From Hippopus hippopus (taxonomy: Eukaryota; Mollusca; Bivalvia; Cardiida; Cardiidae): a stretch of DNA of 64,000 nt. This document shows, one piece after another, positions 40,801 to 50,946 of the stretch; position 1 is the stretch's first letter; each line of letters begins with the position of its first letter. The position numbers and the translations under genes were made by a program. A model generated the notes under the pieces. The model was not told the origin of the DNA. It did no database searches and saw only the letters and a list, made by a program, of their open reading frames with translations. The stretch covers positions 44,528,311 to 44,592,310 of the forward strand of contig OX328106.1 of the NCBI GenBank assembly GCA_946811185.2. Reading direction: 5' to 3'.

Positions 40801-41109
40801 TTTACAAGTGTACACATTTTCATATTTCTTTCTTTTCTGTAAAGTACAGGTGGAATAGCGTCCAAAACTAGAGCAGGGCACAATTTTCCCGCGCCGCCAT
40901 TCAAATAAACTCTATTTAATTCCTAATGAGCTGGTATATTTACAGAACTAACATAATAAAAGGGAAGAGCACACAGTAACAATCTGAAGAATTTAAATGA
41001 TTTTTGGGGGTCTTACGTTTTTCTATTTTGTATTTATCATTCAAATATTTATTCTGAGATTTTCATATCTCTTGCCTGAATCTCTTGAACGTGCTTTTAT
41101 CCTTCTGTT
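40801..41109. other. No gene or repeat family recognised
   Basis: AT-rich, unassigned. Confidence 0.4.
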
Positions 41110-41315
41110 GTCATAAGCAAAAAGTGAGGTCTTTTTTGCGGACGGCATAGATCAAGATCAGACTGCACGAAACGTGCAGTCTGATCTTTGATCTATACCG
41201 TCCGCTTGCTTGGTCAAGCCTATCAGATAAACATTTTTTGGGGTTTCAGGAGATCGCATTTTTAGTCGTCGACAGAGGCCGACTTTATGGAAATACATAT
41301 TTGACGCTGAAAGCA
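41110..41315 (+). mobile_element. T3 MITE
   Basis: Hairpin GCGGACGGCATAGATCAAG to GATCTATACCGTCCGC is near perfect (41139-41205). Then TTGGTCAAGCC, and GAGGCCGACTTTATGG to TTTGACGCTGAAAGCATCC, the right T3 end without its TTAA. Confidence 0.8.
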
Positions 41316-41408
41316 TCCATTCACCTCTTTCGTATCGCTTTGACTAATAAATTTGTAGGTACATTGTGTGATATAAAAAATATTTCACTGAAATTGACAT
41401 GCATGGGC

Positions 41409-41643
41409 TTAACCCTTTACCAAAAGAAATCCGTGTTTCCACGACCCTGAGGAAGACGGCTTTTAAAAAGCCGATTGCGGTGAAAGAAAATAATGCTGGT
41501 AACCAGCATTTTCTCCTTTTCCCACCATGTTTTCTAACCGACCACAGACAAATCCCATCATTTGAGCTACATTTAATGTGTTGTCTGCAGTTGCTTTTAA
41601 TTTGGACAAGTATTTTTTTTATACTTTCGTGCTGTAAAGGGAA
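41409..41643 (-). mobile_element. T4 MITE, full length
   Basis: TTAACCCTTTACCAAAAGAA to GTGCTGTAAAGGGAAAC. Hairpin right arm is intact (CAGCATTTTCTCCTTTTCCC), left arm has mutated (CCGATTGCGGTGAAAG). CAAATCCCATCATTTGAGC is close to consensus. Confidence 0.85.
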
Positions 41644-41652
41644 ACACACATT

Positions 41653-41909
41653 TGGGCCAAGCTTTGGTAAAAAGGAGCTTAATACATCTGCGAAAAGTAT
41701 CGACCAAGATCAGCCTACGCACTCCGCGCAGGCCGACCTGGGCCGAAACTTTTTGCTATTGGTAATTTTTTTTTTTTTTTATGTCCAAGGACCAGTTTAT
41801 CTCAAGATTAAGTTGGTTGTTAAAAGAAGTGGATATTATGGATCCATAAGCTTGAGTGATGACTTGCTTGGTACCTTGGATCACGGAGATGCATTAAGTC
41901 CCCTTTTGA
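41653..41909 (+). mobile_element. P1 MITE
   Basis: TGGGCCAAGCTTTGGTAAAA to GCATTAAGTCCCCTTTTG; the final CAGAGCATGGCTCA is replaced by other DNA. A thymine run expanded at 41768-41780. Confidence 0.85.
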
Positions 41910-42028
41910 AGAAGACAATTCAAAGGTTACTTACAGTCGCTGAAGCTCTGGCATATTGGCAAATAGCAAATCTGGAATCTGTTTTAACTGGTTACGATCC
42001 AAACGTCTGAAAAAGAGAGAAAAAGAAA

Positions 42029-42291
42029 TGAGCAATACTCTGTGAAAAGGGTGCTAAATGCATCTGCGAAAAGTATCGACCCAGGTCAGCCTGCGCAGTC
42101 CGCGCAGGCTGACCTAGGCCGAAACTTTTCGACATTGTTTAATTTTTTGTATGTCCATAGACCAGTCTACCTCATGCTTAAGTCATTTGTTAAAAAAAGT
42201 GGCTATTATGGGTCAATAAACATGCGATGGCTTGCTTGGTGTAATGATTCACGAAAATCCATTAAACCCCCTTTTGCCAGAGCGCGGCTCA
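42029..42291 (+). mobile_element. P1 MITE, full length
   Basis: TGAGCAATACTCTGTGAAAA to CCAGAGCGCGGCTCA, 263 bp, palindrome perfect except GACCTAGG. AAT on both flanks is a possible duplication. Confidence 0.92.
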
Positions 42292-42302
42292 AATACAATG
42301 GG

Positions 42303-42584
42303 TTATGACGACAAAATTATGAGAATGTGCTCGATCTTTTTCCTCGGTAACATCAAAGGTGACTTATTTTTACTTATAATTGTACGTGTAATTGTAATTA
42401 TCACTCAGCATGTCACACAATATTGGGAAAATGTATTTTTTTTTCGTTTTGTTTGATTCCATGATGACAAAATTATGACAATAAGCACGGTTTTTTTTTT
42501 ACTTCCGTAACATTAATGGTGACTTATCGTTACTTATCAGTGTGCGTGTAATTGTAATTATCATTCAGAAAGTCACATTTTGGA
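42303..42584. repeat. Direct duplication, two units of about 122 bp
   Basis: GACAAAATTATGAGAATGTG, GGTGACTTATTTTTACTTAT and GTGTAATTGTAATTATCACT (unit 1, 42303-42424) recur with changes at 42459-42584. A 35-base T-rich spacer separates them. The pair lies exactly between two same-orientation P1 copies. Confidence 0.8.
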
Positions 42585-42600
42585 GTGATGTACATGCATA

Positions 42601-42864
42601 TGAGCCATCCTCTGTAAAAAGGGGGTTTAATGCAATTGCAAAAAGTATAGACTCAGGTCAGCCTGCGCTGTCCGCGCAGGCTGACCTGTGTCGAAACCTT
42701 TTGCTTTTGGTCAATTTTCAGCAGGTAAAATAACCATTCTACCTCAGGATTCGGCCAGCTGTTGGAAAAAATGGATTTTATGGATACATAATTATATGAT
42801 AACTTGCTTAGTAAAATGCATAACAAAGATACATTAAACCCCTTTTTTTCCAGAGTATGGTTCA
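42601..42864 (+). mobile_element. P1 MITE, full length
   Basis: TGAGCCATCCTCTGTAAAAA to CCAGAGTATGGTTCA, palindrome GTCAGCCTGCGCTGTCCGCG. Confidence 0.92.
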
Positions 42865-43054
42865 TTTATTATCTATCTACAGCCAAGGAGTTTCGTTTTG
42901 CAGCTGCAATAATTTTGTCAGCAAGAAACATTGTGAGCGATGGAGAAACTATTCTGTAATAGTAAGTTCTCCACTCCCAGCATCGCTGGCTAAGAGATCA
43001 GACAAATTTAACAACTACATTTCAGAAAATATAAATGGAAAACAATTATCGGAC

Positions 43055-43135
43055 CGGAACCCTTGCTTCCAGTACTAGGCTGCGGCTCTATGATGCCTTG
43101 CTTGACCAAAACCACTTCCGCGTCAACTGCACAGC
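43055..43135 (-). mobile_element. SINE-c-like fragment
   Basis: CTTCCAGTACTAGGCTGCGG and GATGCCTTGCTTGACC parallel the copy at 8870-8920. Short and diverged. Confidence 0.4.
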
Positions 43136-43185
43136 GAGAAAAAAAGATGAATGATTTATTGAATGGTGATATACGTGTATATAAT

Positions 43186-43439
43186 TGGCTTGCAACACGC
43201 GAAAAGGGGCATTCGGACATTTGCGTAAATTATCGTCTTGGATCAGCCTGCGCAGGCTAATCCGAGATGGCACTTTACGACTACATTAGATTTTGTGCTA
43301 CAGTAGGCTTGCGCAAAACAGAAAATTACATAAAAACGGAAAGTGTCGTTTCGGATTAGCCTGCGCGGACTGCGCAGGCTGATCCGAGACGACACTTTAC
43401 GCAAATGTCCGAATGCCCCTTTTCTTGTGTTGCAGGCCA
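43186..43439 (+). mobile_element. P2 MITE, left hairpin shortened
   Basis: TGGCTTGCAACACGCGAAAA to TCTTGTGTTGCAGGCCA. The left palindrome reads ATCAGCCTGCGCAGGCTAAT: its loop and one half-core are deleted, leaving a loopless 20-base palindrome. The right hairpin is normal. Confidence 0.9.
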
Positions 43440-43445
43440 TACTAT

Positions 43446-43500
43446 GAGACATGCTATGTGAAAACGGGGTCTAATGCGTCTGCCAAAAGTTTCAATGCCT
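43446..43500 (+). mobile_element. P1 left-end fragment
   Basis: TGAGACATGCTATGTGAAAA, GGTCTAATGCGTCTGCC and AAAAGTTTC, then lost. It starts seven bases after the P2. Confidence 0.75.
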
Positions 43501-43640
43501 CACCTTAACCACTGTGCTAGGCAAAGCCCCGGAAACAAATGACATAAAAGCTTGAGGTAGGAACTAATTTCCGTCGTATGGTAAACCGTTCGTACATACC
43601 ATCGCCTCATTTCCCGCATTTTTACATGATTTTCCTTCCT

Positions 43641-43746
43641 TTTAACCCTTTCAAATTCAACGACAATGTTAATTTCTAGCTGCGTATGAGGACAGTATAG
43701 ATCCAACAACGTGCAGTCTGATCTTGGATATAAACTGTCCAATAGG
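43641..43746 (+). mobile_element. T2-like MITE, left part
   Basis: TTAACCCTTTCAAATTCAAC end, then GAGGACAGTATAGATCC and CAACGTGCAGTCTGATC; most of the left hairpin arm core is deleted. A run of 14 G bases follows at about 43767. Confidence 0.65.
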
Positions 43747-43759
43747 TTTTCTGGGTTCT

Positions 43760-44371
43760 CTTAAGGGGGGGGGGGGGGGCAGATATATTGACAAAAGACG
43801 AAAACTGTTGTAGTTCCCCCACCCCCTCTTTATTACCGTTTTAAGTTACATTGATTTTTTTAACAATATATCGAAATAGATTCATAAAGATATGGGGGAA
43901 AGGCCATTATAAAGGGGGAAAAGGTTTTAGAAATCGACAAATAATGTTAAACAAACAAAAGAAAAGCCTTGAAGATAGTGCATCTAGGAAGGACAATTTT
44001 CAAAGGACTGATACCAAATTCGAAGTATTAATTACGCTCAATGGCGTAACTCGTCCATCAGCAGATAAAAATTCAGCGTGTGTTTTCGGTTTGTTTATAT
44101 GATGCCATTACAAATGAAGAGAAGTTATGAAAAAAAAAGATCAAGTGGCAAACGCTGTAGATATATGATCAGAGTGCACATATCTGCTGTAAGATCATGT
44201 TCTCCTACGTCGTCCATAAAAGACGACATACTTGCCTCCAGCACTCGAAAGGTTAATCACACAAAAAATGATAAATTACATAAGAAATAACGAGCCCCAA
44301 AAATCTAGGTTACGTAGATGAATGTATGTGGTATGGCTTTCCACTACATCAGTACTTATAAACCCTCGCCC
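43760..44371. other. Unassigned with a T relic
   Basis: Poly-G at about 43767-43780. Near 44150-44205 CGCTGTAGATATATGATCAG and GTAAGATCATG may be a decayed T hairpin. No exon. Confidence 0.4.
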
Positions 44372-44585
44372 TTAAACTTGTCAGCGCCATAGTATAAAAC
44401 ATGGACTTTTACGGACGACAAAGATCAAGATCAGACTGCACAGAACGTGCTGTCTGATCTTGGATCTATACCGTCCGATAGCCAAGTCAAGCCTTGGTAG
44501 ATTATTTTTTTTCTGAGTCTCAATGGGTTGTATTCACAGCGTCCAAAGAGGTCGAGTTTACATATTTGACGCTGAAAGAGTCAAA
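44372..44585 (+). mobile_element. T3 MITE, full length
   Basis: TTAAACTTGTCAGCGCCATA to TTTGACGCTGAAAGAGTCAA, 214 bp with about 17 bp of terminal inverted repeat. Hairpin ACGGACGACAAAGATCAAG to GATCTATACCGTCCG. It is the reference T3 copy here. Confidence 0.85.
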
Positions 44586-45227
44586 CAGTGTTATGTGATT
44601 AACAATTCGAGAAAAGTACCCGTTACTTGTGGCTAAATTAACCTCCTAACTCTCTAATACTATTAATTACATAATAATGACCAAAGAGATCCGGTTGTTC
44701 CTATTAAATCATGTGCAATAACAAATAAACTTGTCGACTTGACAACGGATTACGCAAGAAGTAACTTGCCAGTAATGTTCGGGAAAAAGGTAAGTGAGTA
44801 TTATGGTGTTGACACCATTTATAATCTTCTCCCTTTGAAAAATGTTACGCCGAAATGCAAGAATGTGTGTTTTTACATTCAAAAAATGTGCGTGTAATGA
44901 GAACTACAATTTTTTTTTACCCTGAAGACTCTGCGGGTCGAGATATTAGTCTGGATTTTTCCCCTGGAAACATTAGCTGAAATAGCTAGGCTGCGACCCG
45001 TAGAAAACAAATGCCTAAAAGAAACTTCTCTTTATTTGCGTAGCTATCATTATAGGTTTCGTTTATTTACTCAGTTATAAATTAACCATTTATTTATCGT
45101 TTATCATCATTACGTAGACTATCCAATGGTCTCATCCCTCTCACTCCTTGGAGCGCCGGGGAAAAAAACGTCAAAATGGATATTTTGATGGCAATTTATT
45201 ACCATTTTAAGGCCCGCTTGAACTAAA
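44586..45227. other. No gene or repeat family recognised
   Basis: AT-rich DNA; AGGCTGCGACCCG and GACTCTGCGGGTCG near 44935 and 44990 form a small inverted pair. Confidence 0.4.
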
Positions 45228-45310
45228 GTTTCTCTTCATGGCGGACAGAGTAGATTCAAAAACAGACTGCACATCCTTTGCAGCCTGATCTTGGATCTAC
45301 ACTGTCTTCC
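45228..45310. mobile_element. T1 hairpin remnant
   Basis: GGCGGACAGAGTAGATTC, AACAGACTGCACATCC, TTGCAGCCTGATCTTGG and CTACACTGTC. Arms beyond are gone. Confidence 0.7.
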
Positions 45311-45352
45311 AACGTAACTAAAGTTGTAAAAGGTTCATCCTTTGTCCGGTCG

Positions 45353-45499
45353 ATTTACAGTAAAACAACGGAAATGACCATGGTTTTGGATCCACTGACA
45401 GATCTTGCATGGGTTAGAAAAAGTAAAAACGACGATCAGGCTGCACTAATGGACGGGATGACATATTTCTATACTCTCCCCGAGAAGGACATGCCCTAG
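45353..45499 (+). CDS. Candidate exon, unknown product
   Basis: An open stretch of 48 codons encodes a balanced peptide (KTTEMTMVLDPLTDLAWV near its start, TYFYTLPEKDMP at its end), then TAG. It follows an acceptor-like TTTACAG and is followed by GTATGT, a donor-like word that overlaps just after the stop. The peptide is not low complexity, unlike most frames here. I recognise no domain. It could equally be chance. Confidence 0.15.
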   Translation: MYSKTTEMTMVLDPLTDLAWVRKSKNDDQAALMDGMTYFYTLPEKDMP

Positions 45500-47284
45500 G
45501 TATGTATTAACGCACGTTTTTTGCATTTTTTTCAAACCGTCAAAAGAGGATTATTTACTGGATAATGACTGAGAAAGTAGTGTACGAGACTTATCACTTA
45601 CTTGCTTTGAGCCACTGGACCAAAGACTAATCTTTCTAGCTTTGATAGTACCAGAAGTCAGAGGTATAGCTAGCCAAAAATAAAGTACATGAATACGCAA
45701 AACGAATACCGAAGTGTCTAGAGGAGGGAGGAGGATTTCCCAAGAGGGTCTAAGGGGCCTCCCCAAAAGATTTTTGAATTGTAGAGGCTATTTGATGGCG
45801 TCTGTTGACGCTTTTTGGCTTAATTGTCTTTCTTTTCTTTCTTTTTTTTTGCAAAGTGTACGCGACTGCATTTTTGGGTTACAGGCAGTAATGTAGAGAA
45901 TTTTAATTATCATCATTATAACCTGCATTTTTATTATTATTATATTTTCATTATTATCCGCATCGGTAGACGGAATAACGGAAAGGCAAAGCATCAGAGT
46001 ATGTTTCGGTAAAGTGTTTAGTTCTGTGTCGTTTTTTTTTTGCATTGCTGACATATTCCAGAAAACTTTATTGGTTTACCTCAGATTGTAACAGGAATAG
46101 AGGGCCTATATGATTATTTGTGGTTGTACGTTAGAAATCGCATGGTGTTACAGCCCAATTACACGTGGTAACCTGTTGCGACTCTACCTGGCCAAGACAC
46201 CGTTTTTCCGATTACTTTAAAGGTTATTTAATTTAGTGTAAAAGAAGGCATTATTCACGACTTATTTCAGGTAATTCTCTGGCCATTTCATTGCCATTTG
46301 CCGCCGATACAAGCATCTTTTTAAGAACCTGTAGAACAAGATCAGACTGCACAAAAAGTAAACATAGAGCGGAAAACAATATTCTATGGTCTGTGCTCTA
46401 CTGAATCCATCACTTCTAGAGCTTTGATGTTTGTTTGTATAAAAAATATGTCCAATGGCTTCGACAAAAAGGTGAAAAGGTAACAGATTTACAAATTTGC
46501 TTTTTATGTCCCGTCAAATTTCAACCATCCTTGAAAAAAAATACAAGTAAAAAAAGAGCCCGAACTAGTTGTTGACCACGTTCTTTTATGGATCACATGG
46601 ACCAACTACTCGCATTTTAAAAAGAAATACCAATTTTGACCCCCGCTTCTAAAAATAACGTCCAATCAAATAGCAGAAACACAATCAAGCCTATCCGACC
46701 AACGCTTCTGGTTAATCAGTGAAGCAAGGATTCTTAGTATCAAAATTTCAAAACGGTCCACTTTTGAGTACGTACTACAACACTGAAGCATTTCGTAGTG
46801 GTATGAAAGTTTAAGCCATCAAAAACGTCATAATTCGTTAATTTGTTGGCAACAGAGTGTAGTATCTTTTTTCTGTTGAATTCAACATTTGTATACACTT
46901 ATTTTTCAGCTTTTCACCTTTTGCCTGATATTATCCAAGGACTAAGACGTTTAAGAAGAAATCTTAATGTTTATTCCAGACACCAATGCTCGGATGAAAG
47001 CAGATTATCGGCGTCATGACAAAAAGTACCCCTGGTGTCCTACATCTCACACCAAGGCGGTTCCAAGTGAGGGAAAATCACCATTTACTTTATCCAGTAG
47101 TCGATGGGTTACATATTATGGACTGAAAAAAGTTTTACGCTGCATTCAACATTATTTCAGTCCTATTACGGCGGTATATAACCTTTTTATACTTATCCTG
47201 GAATTTCCCATTACTACAGAAAGGTTAGCTTTGGACTCAGTGGTACAAATCAAAAGTTTCGAACTTGAAGTGTACTCTTGTGAA
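45500..47284. other. Large repeat-poor unassigned stretch
   Basis: The longest stretch with few repeats. A T hairpin half is at 46325-46355 (AACAAGATCAGACTGCAC). Near 47130-47180 TGCATTCAACATTATTTCAG resembles a SINE-c relic. No exon or gene supported. Confidence 0.4.
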
Positions 47285-47438
47285 TTCGATCGGAAAATCC
47301 AACCTTTAATTTAACCATAAAATCTGCTGCGTAGCTTAGACGAAGATTTCCATATCGGACAATGTCGATCCGTTCTGTGCAGTCTGATTTTGATCTACAC
47401 TGTTTGCACAGAGAAGGACTTATCAACCCCAGGGTTAA
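47285..47438 (-). mobile_element. T1 MITE, shortened
   Basis: CATATCGGACAATGTCGATC, CGTTCTGTGCAGTCTGATT, GATCTACACTG and CAACCCCAGGGTTAA. One hairpin arm lost about 15 bases and the outer left arm is decayed. Confidence 0.65.
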
Positions 47439-47804
47439 ACTAGATAATTGAGGACGTAATACTGTGGTACTGCTGCTTTCCACCCATTGAAATGCTTCGC
47501 TGATTACTCTAACAGATCACATGACAAGTCACATGACTTTCACCGAGCCTTCTCGATGATCAATTATCTGCGTAAACAGTGTCCGTTAAAGCTATCAAAC
47601 GAAGTGTCATCTATATAAAAACTGCAAATGTATTAGAATTGTCTGTATGCTAAGTGGCATGCATCTGATGAACTGTTGAGTTACAGCTGCTAATTGGCTG
47701 AGAAAATAATGGACACAAACTTTTTTCCATTCTGTACAGGTTTTTTTTTCTCTAATTTTCCTTGCAGGTTTCTTTAAACCCCTTACTCCATAGATACTCA
47801 TTTT
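47439..47804. other. No gene or repeat family recognised
   Basis: TCACATGACAAGTCACATGA is a small direct repeat at 47517. Nothing else. Confidence 0.4.
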
Positions 47805-47930
47805 GACGTATCAACAACAGACAGCTTTTGAAAACATTGTGGGAGAAGGAGAAATTGCTCGTAACGAGCAATTTCTCCTTTTCCCACAATGTTTTCCACT
47901 CAATCAGATATTTGTATCCTCATTTGTCCA
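47805..47930 (-). mobile_element. T4 hairpin with one arm
   Basis: ACAGCTTTTGAAAACATTG and a perfect hairpin GAGAAATTGCTCGTAACGAG with its complement. The centre has changed symmetrically from ATGCTGGT to TTGCTCGT, with matching change on the other side. Confidence 0.8.
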
Positions 47931-48097
47931 TATTTTTGACATCATATCTTTATTTGCTGCTGAAATGGAAGAGCCTCAAATTGGCATATCAGGTAAAGGG
48001 TTAAAAAAGCCAGTCCATGTCTACGTTAAGTTTGAGTTCTGGAATGCAATGGTTATTAACAGGGTTAACCTGTTATCCAAACTTATTGATATTCTTG

Positions 48098-48368
48098 CCA
48101 GCCCGGCCGTGTAGCTCAGTGGTTAAACGTATCTGACTCGTGACCTGGAGGTTGCGAGTTCGATACCCGGTTGCGGCGAACCTTCCTTCCTGCGATTTAT
48201 CGCCTCTCACCTCAGATGCATGTGAGAAAAGCAGTCCGTGGCTTTGGAAAGAAAGTTGTGTCAGTACTGGTGTGAGAAAGCCAGGAAACACATGGGTGCG
48301 TCACTGATCGCCATGATATGACCTAAGCTGTTAAAATGGCGTTAAACTCCAATACAAACAAACAAATC
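48098..48368 (+). mobile_element. SINE-b, full length
   Basis: Head GCCCGGCCGTGTAGCTCAGT with clear A box, B box GAGTTCGATACCC, body CGCCTCTCACCTCAGATGC, GTACTGGTGTGAGAAAGCC, ATATGACCTAAGCTG, 3' GGCGTTAAACTCCAATAC and a (CAAA)n tail. It is the best reference copy of SINE-b. It likely used LINE machinery in trans, by general SINE biology. Confidence 0.9.
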
Positions 48369-48383
48369 TTGCCAAATAACCCT

Positions 48384-48450
48384 TAAAGACACTAACCATG
48401 GGGAAGAAGGCTTTTGAAAACTGAATGCTAGAAAACAGCATTTTCTCGTT
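48384..48450 (-). mobile_element. T4 fragment with deleted hairpin arm
   Basis: AACCATGGGGAAGAAGGC, TTTTGAAAACTGAATGC and ACAGCATTTTCTCGTTTTCC. The left hairpin arm is shortened. Confidence 0.7.
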
Positions 48451-48505
48451 TTCCCATATGGAATGTGTAGTCTACATACACTATTTGCAGTACTCATTAT
48501 TTACT

Positions 48506-49099
48506 GGAAGCCGTTTTGGACAGAGCATTCGCTTTTAACAAGCGAATTCTTTTGCTCAAAACGACTTTCACTTTGACAGCATTTATCTTCCTTGTAATGA
48601 TTTTCACTAGTAAAATTTAAGTATGATTGTACAAATTACTGGCAAATATACTATACTGCTTCTCATTCTCTAATGTGCTATGTACTTGTTTTAACATTAT
48701 TCGTATTTACAGGAGGTCATTTTGGACGGAGCATTCGCTTTTAACAAGCGACTTCTTTTGCCAAAACGACTTCCGTGTTTATAGCACAGTATTTAACTGC
48801 CTTGTAATTTATCTCCCTTGTAATGATTTTCACTGGTAAAGTTTGACATCTTACTTACTTGATACTTTTCATTCTCTAATGTGCTATGTACATGTTTCAT
48901 TTTTATTATTCATTATTTCCGCATTCACTCATTTATTTCAGGATACCAATTTGATATCATTTGTTTTTTGTTTGTTTGTTAGTTTGTTTTGTCCATACCC
49001 ATGTATGTATATACAATTTATGTGTTCGGCGATGAACCTTATGTGTTCAAGCCGATATTATGAATAAAGTTTCTGTTCTGTTCTGTTCTGTTCTGTTCT
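48506..49099 (+). mobile_element. LINE-like 3' end with duplicated stem-loop and (TTCTG)n tail
   Basis: Two 206-bp direct units (48506 and 48712) each begin with GTTTTGGAC or ATTTTGGAC, then GAGCATTCGCTTTTAACAAG and CAAAACGACTT, which can fold. Later comes CGATGAACCTTATGTG, AATAAAG and about five TTCTG units at 49073-49099. Short tandem tails are typical of CR1/L2 LINE 3' ends. No open frame remains. Confidence 0.6.
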
Positions 49100-49231
49100 A
49101 TCCTATCAGAGAATTTCATCTGATTTGTATAAATTTCGAATTTGTCCATAACTGTTTGGAATTTGGTCAAGTCTAAAATTTGTTGTTGGGGACGGGGTTA
49201 AAACAGTAGCTTTAAAAAAATATAATTTTAT

Positions 49232-49492
49232 GAGCAAAGCACTGTGAAAAGGGGGCTAAGTGCATCTGCAAAAAGTATCGACCCAAGTCAGCCTGCGCAA
49301 TCCGCGCAGGCTGACCTGGGCCGAAACTTTTTGCTATCGGTCAATTTCCTGCATGTCAAAGGACCAGTCTACCTCATGATTGGTCGGTCGTTAGACAAAA
49401 TAAATATTATGGATCCATGATTATGTGATGACTTGCTAGGTATAATGGATCACGGAGTTGCATTAAGCCCCTTTTTGCGGGGGCATAGCTCA
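49232..49492 (+). mobile_element. P1 MITE, full length
   Basis: TGAGCAAAGCACTGTGAAAA to GGGGGCATAGCTCA. Palindrome has one change (GCGCAATCCGCGC). Both flanks are TAT. Confidence 0.9.
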
Positions 49493-50154
49493 TATATATA
49501 TTTGATACCAGTGTTATCGAAGCGGACTCGTATGTACTGGGCCACTACTGGCTGATATTGGTCCACACTTTCTGCGAAATACAACATAGATAGCGTAAGC
49601 CCGGAAGAATGGTTAAAACAGAATAACAAGATTTTGAAAAAAAAAAGCGGGGATCAATGAATACAAAGAGAACCGACGAATAAAGCATTTCATAAGACCC
49701 TCAAGTATCGTCCCACCATAAAAAAGTTTCTATTTGTCAACAATGGGTCATGAAAAAAAAAAAAGAATTGCCACTTGTTGAGGGGTGTCAGAAGCGAGCC
49801 CATTAGTGTATAATTAGCCCTCCGTCAACAGAACCCTGTTTTCCCCGTTACCCTGCGAGCTTCACACCTATAGATTTCTAAGTGCTTGTTATCCCGGTGG
49901 TCAAGTAGGCTTCATGTCCACTCACGGTCACTCGTGGCCCTACTTGTTACAAAGCCTGTGTAAATAAGTATAGCTTTAGTCCGGGATACGCTCTGTGTTA
50001 TGTAGAATCTTTAGAGTAAGAAATCAATGATACAAAGACAATTTCAGCCAGTTAAAATGACCCACGCACAGAAAAGTTCCATGCTTTTTTTTAACACCTC
50101 ATAGAATATCGTACTCAGTCGATTCACGACGAGGGTCCGCATTTAGCAAATGTT
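49493..50154. other. No gene or repeat family recognised
   Basis: AT-rich, with adenine runs at 49640 and 49757. Open frames short. Confidence 0.4.
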
Positions 50155-50290
50155 CTTTATAAAATTCTTCGTCTGATTCGAAAGAGTTTTTGAACTGGTT
50201 AAAAATGCTACTCCTGGTTGGCTAGACTAAAAGGTTTAGTTTATCAGACTTTTAAATTCTAAAAAAGGGACCAACAAAACCATTTAGAAT
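50155..50290. mobile_element. W element, degraded
   Basis: AATTCTTCGTCTGATTCG, CCTGGTTGGCTAGACTAAAA, GGTTTAGTTTATCAGACTT and CATTTAGAATGGTCAC follow the W order with heavy decay. Confidence 0.5.
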
Positions 50291-50413
50291 GGTCACAACA
50301 AATACTGTCCCGAACGGCACACGACATGCAGCCTAATCTTGGAATCTGGATTTAGGATCTACCATTTGTCCGTAAAAGCAACTAATTTTTGCGCTTGACC
50401 TTCCCTAGGGATT
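50291..50413. mobile_element. T hairpin relic
   Basis: CGGCACACGACATGCAGCC, AATCTTGGAATCTGG and ATCTACCATTTGTCCG are half of a T3-like hairpin with a tandem GGATTTAGGATC insertion. Confidence 0.45.
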
Positions 50414-50623
50414 AATCCTTAACCTGCTAAATAAGTGAAAGACAACTTTCAAGTCAATAGTAAAAATCCAAACCTTGTTATTTCAAAGGTATCTTTTTGG
50501 CCAAAGATATCTCCTTATCGGACAGTGTAGATCCAAGATCAGACTGCACGTTCTGTGCAGTCTGATCTTGATCTACACTGTCCGCAAAGATATTTCAGTC
50601 GCGCTTAGCAGCCTAAGGGTTAA
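50414..50623 (-). mobile_element. T1 MITE, full length
   Basis: TAATCCTTAACCTGCTAAAT to CTTAGCAGCCTAAGGGTTAA; hairpin 50519-50582 nearly perfect. Confidence 0.9.
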
Positions 50624-50946
50624 ATCGACTGATGTTGCGTGAAACTGAATTCCTATGTGGCTTCGTGGTTATGGAATTGGTATACTGTTCTTATCTCCGA
50701 GGACGCCGTCGGGCTCTGCAGAGCCTAGCTTTCGGCTAGTGAAATCCAGGTAAAAATAAAAAGGTGATCTGTCGTTGTGATACGAATCTGGAAAAAAACC
50801 TTTGAAGGTGGCGTTCCACACCATTTATATATTTTAGAGACGCTTTTTTTTTCATTTTCTTTCCCACGGATTTCGCGGAGCTATCCTCGCCAAATTATCT
50901 ACAATCATTAAAGTAAAAAGCCATAATTGGAAACCCGTAATAATGA
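50624..50946. other. Unassigned, SINE-like head
   Basis: ATGTGGCTTCGTGGTTATGG and GTGAAATCCAGGTAAAAA recall 6635-6770; possible low-copy SINE. Confidence 0.35.

Noticed and set aside
41399..42010. 203-codon plus frame
   Set aside because: It is a concatenation of T4 and P1 sequence; similar peptides appear wherever those MITEs lie.
48098..48175. tRNA gene
   Set aside because: A and B boxes are clear, but the acceptor arms do not pair fully and a shared SINE-b body and tail follow, as in three other copies.
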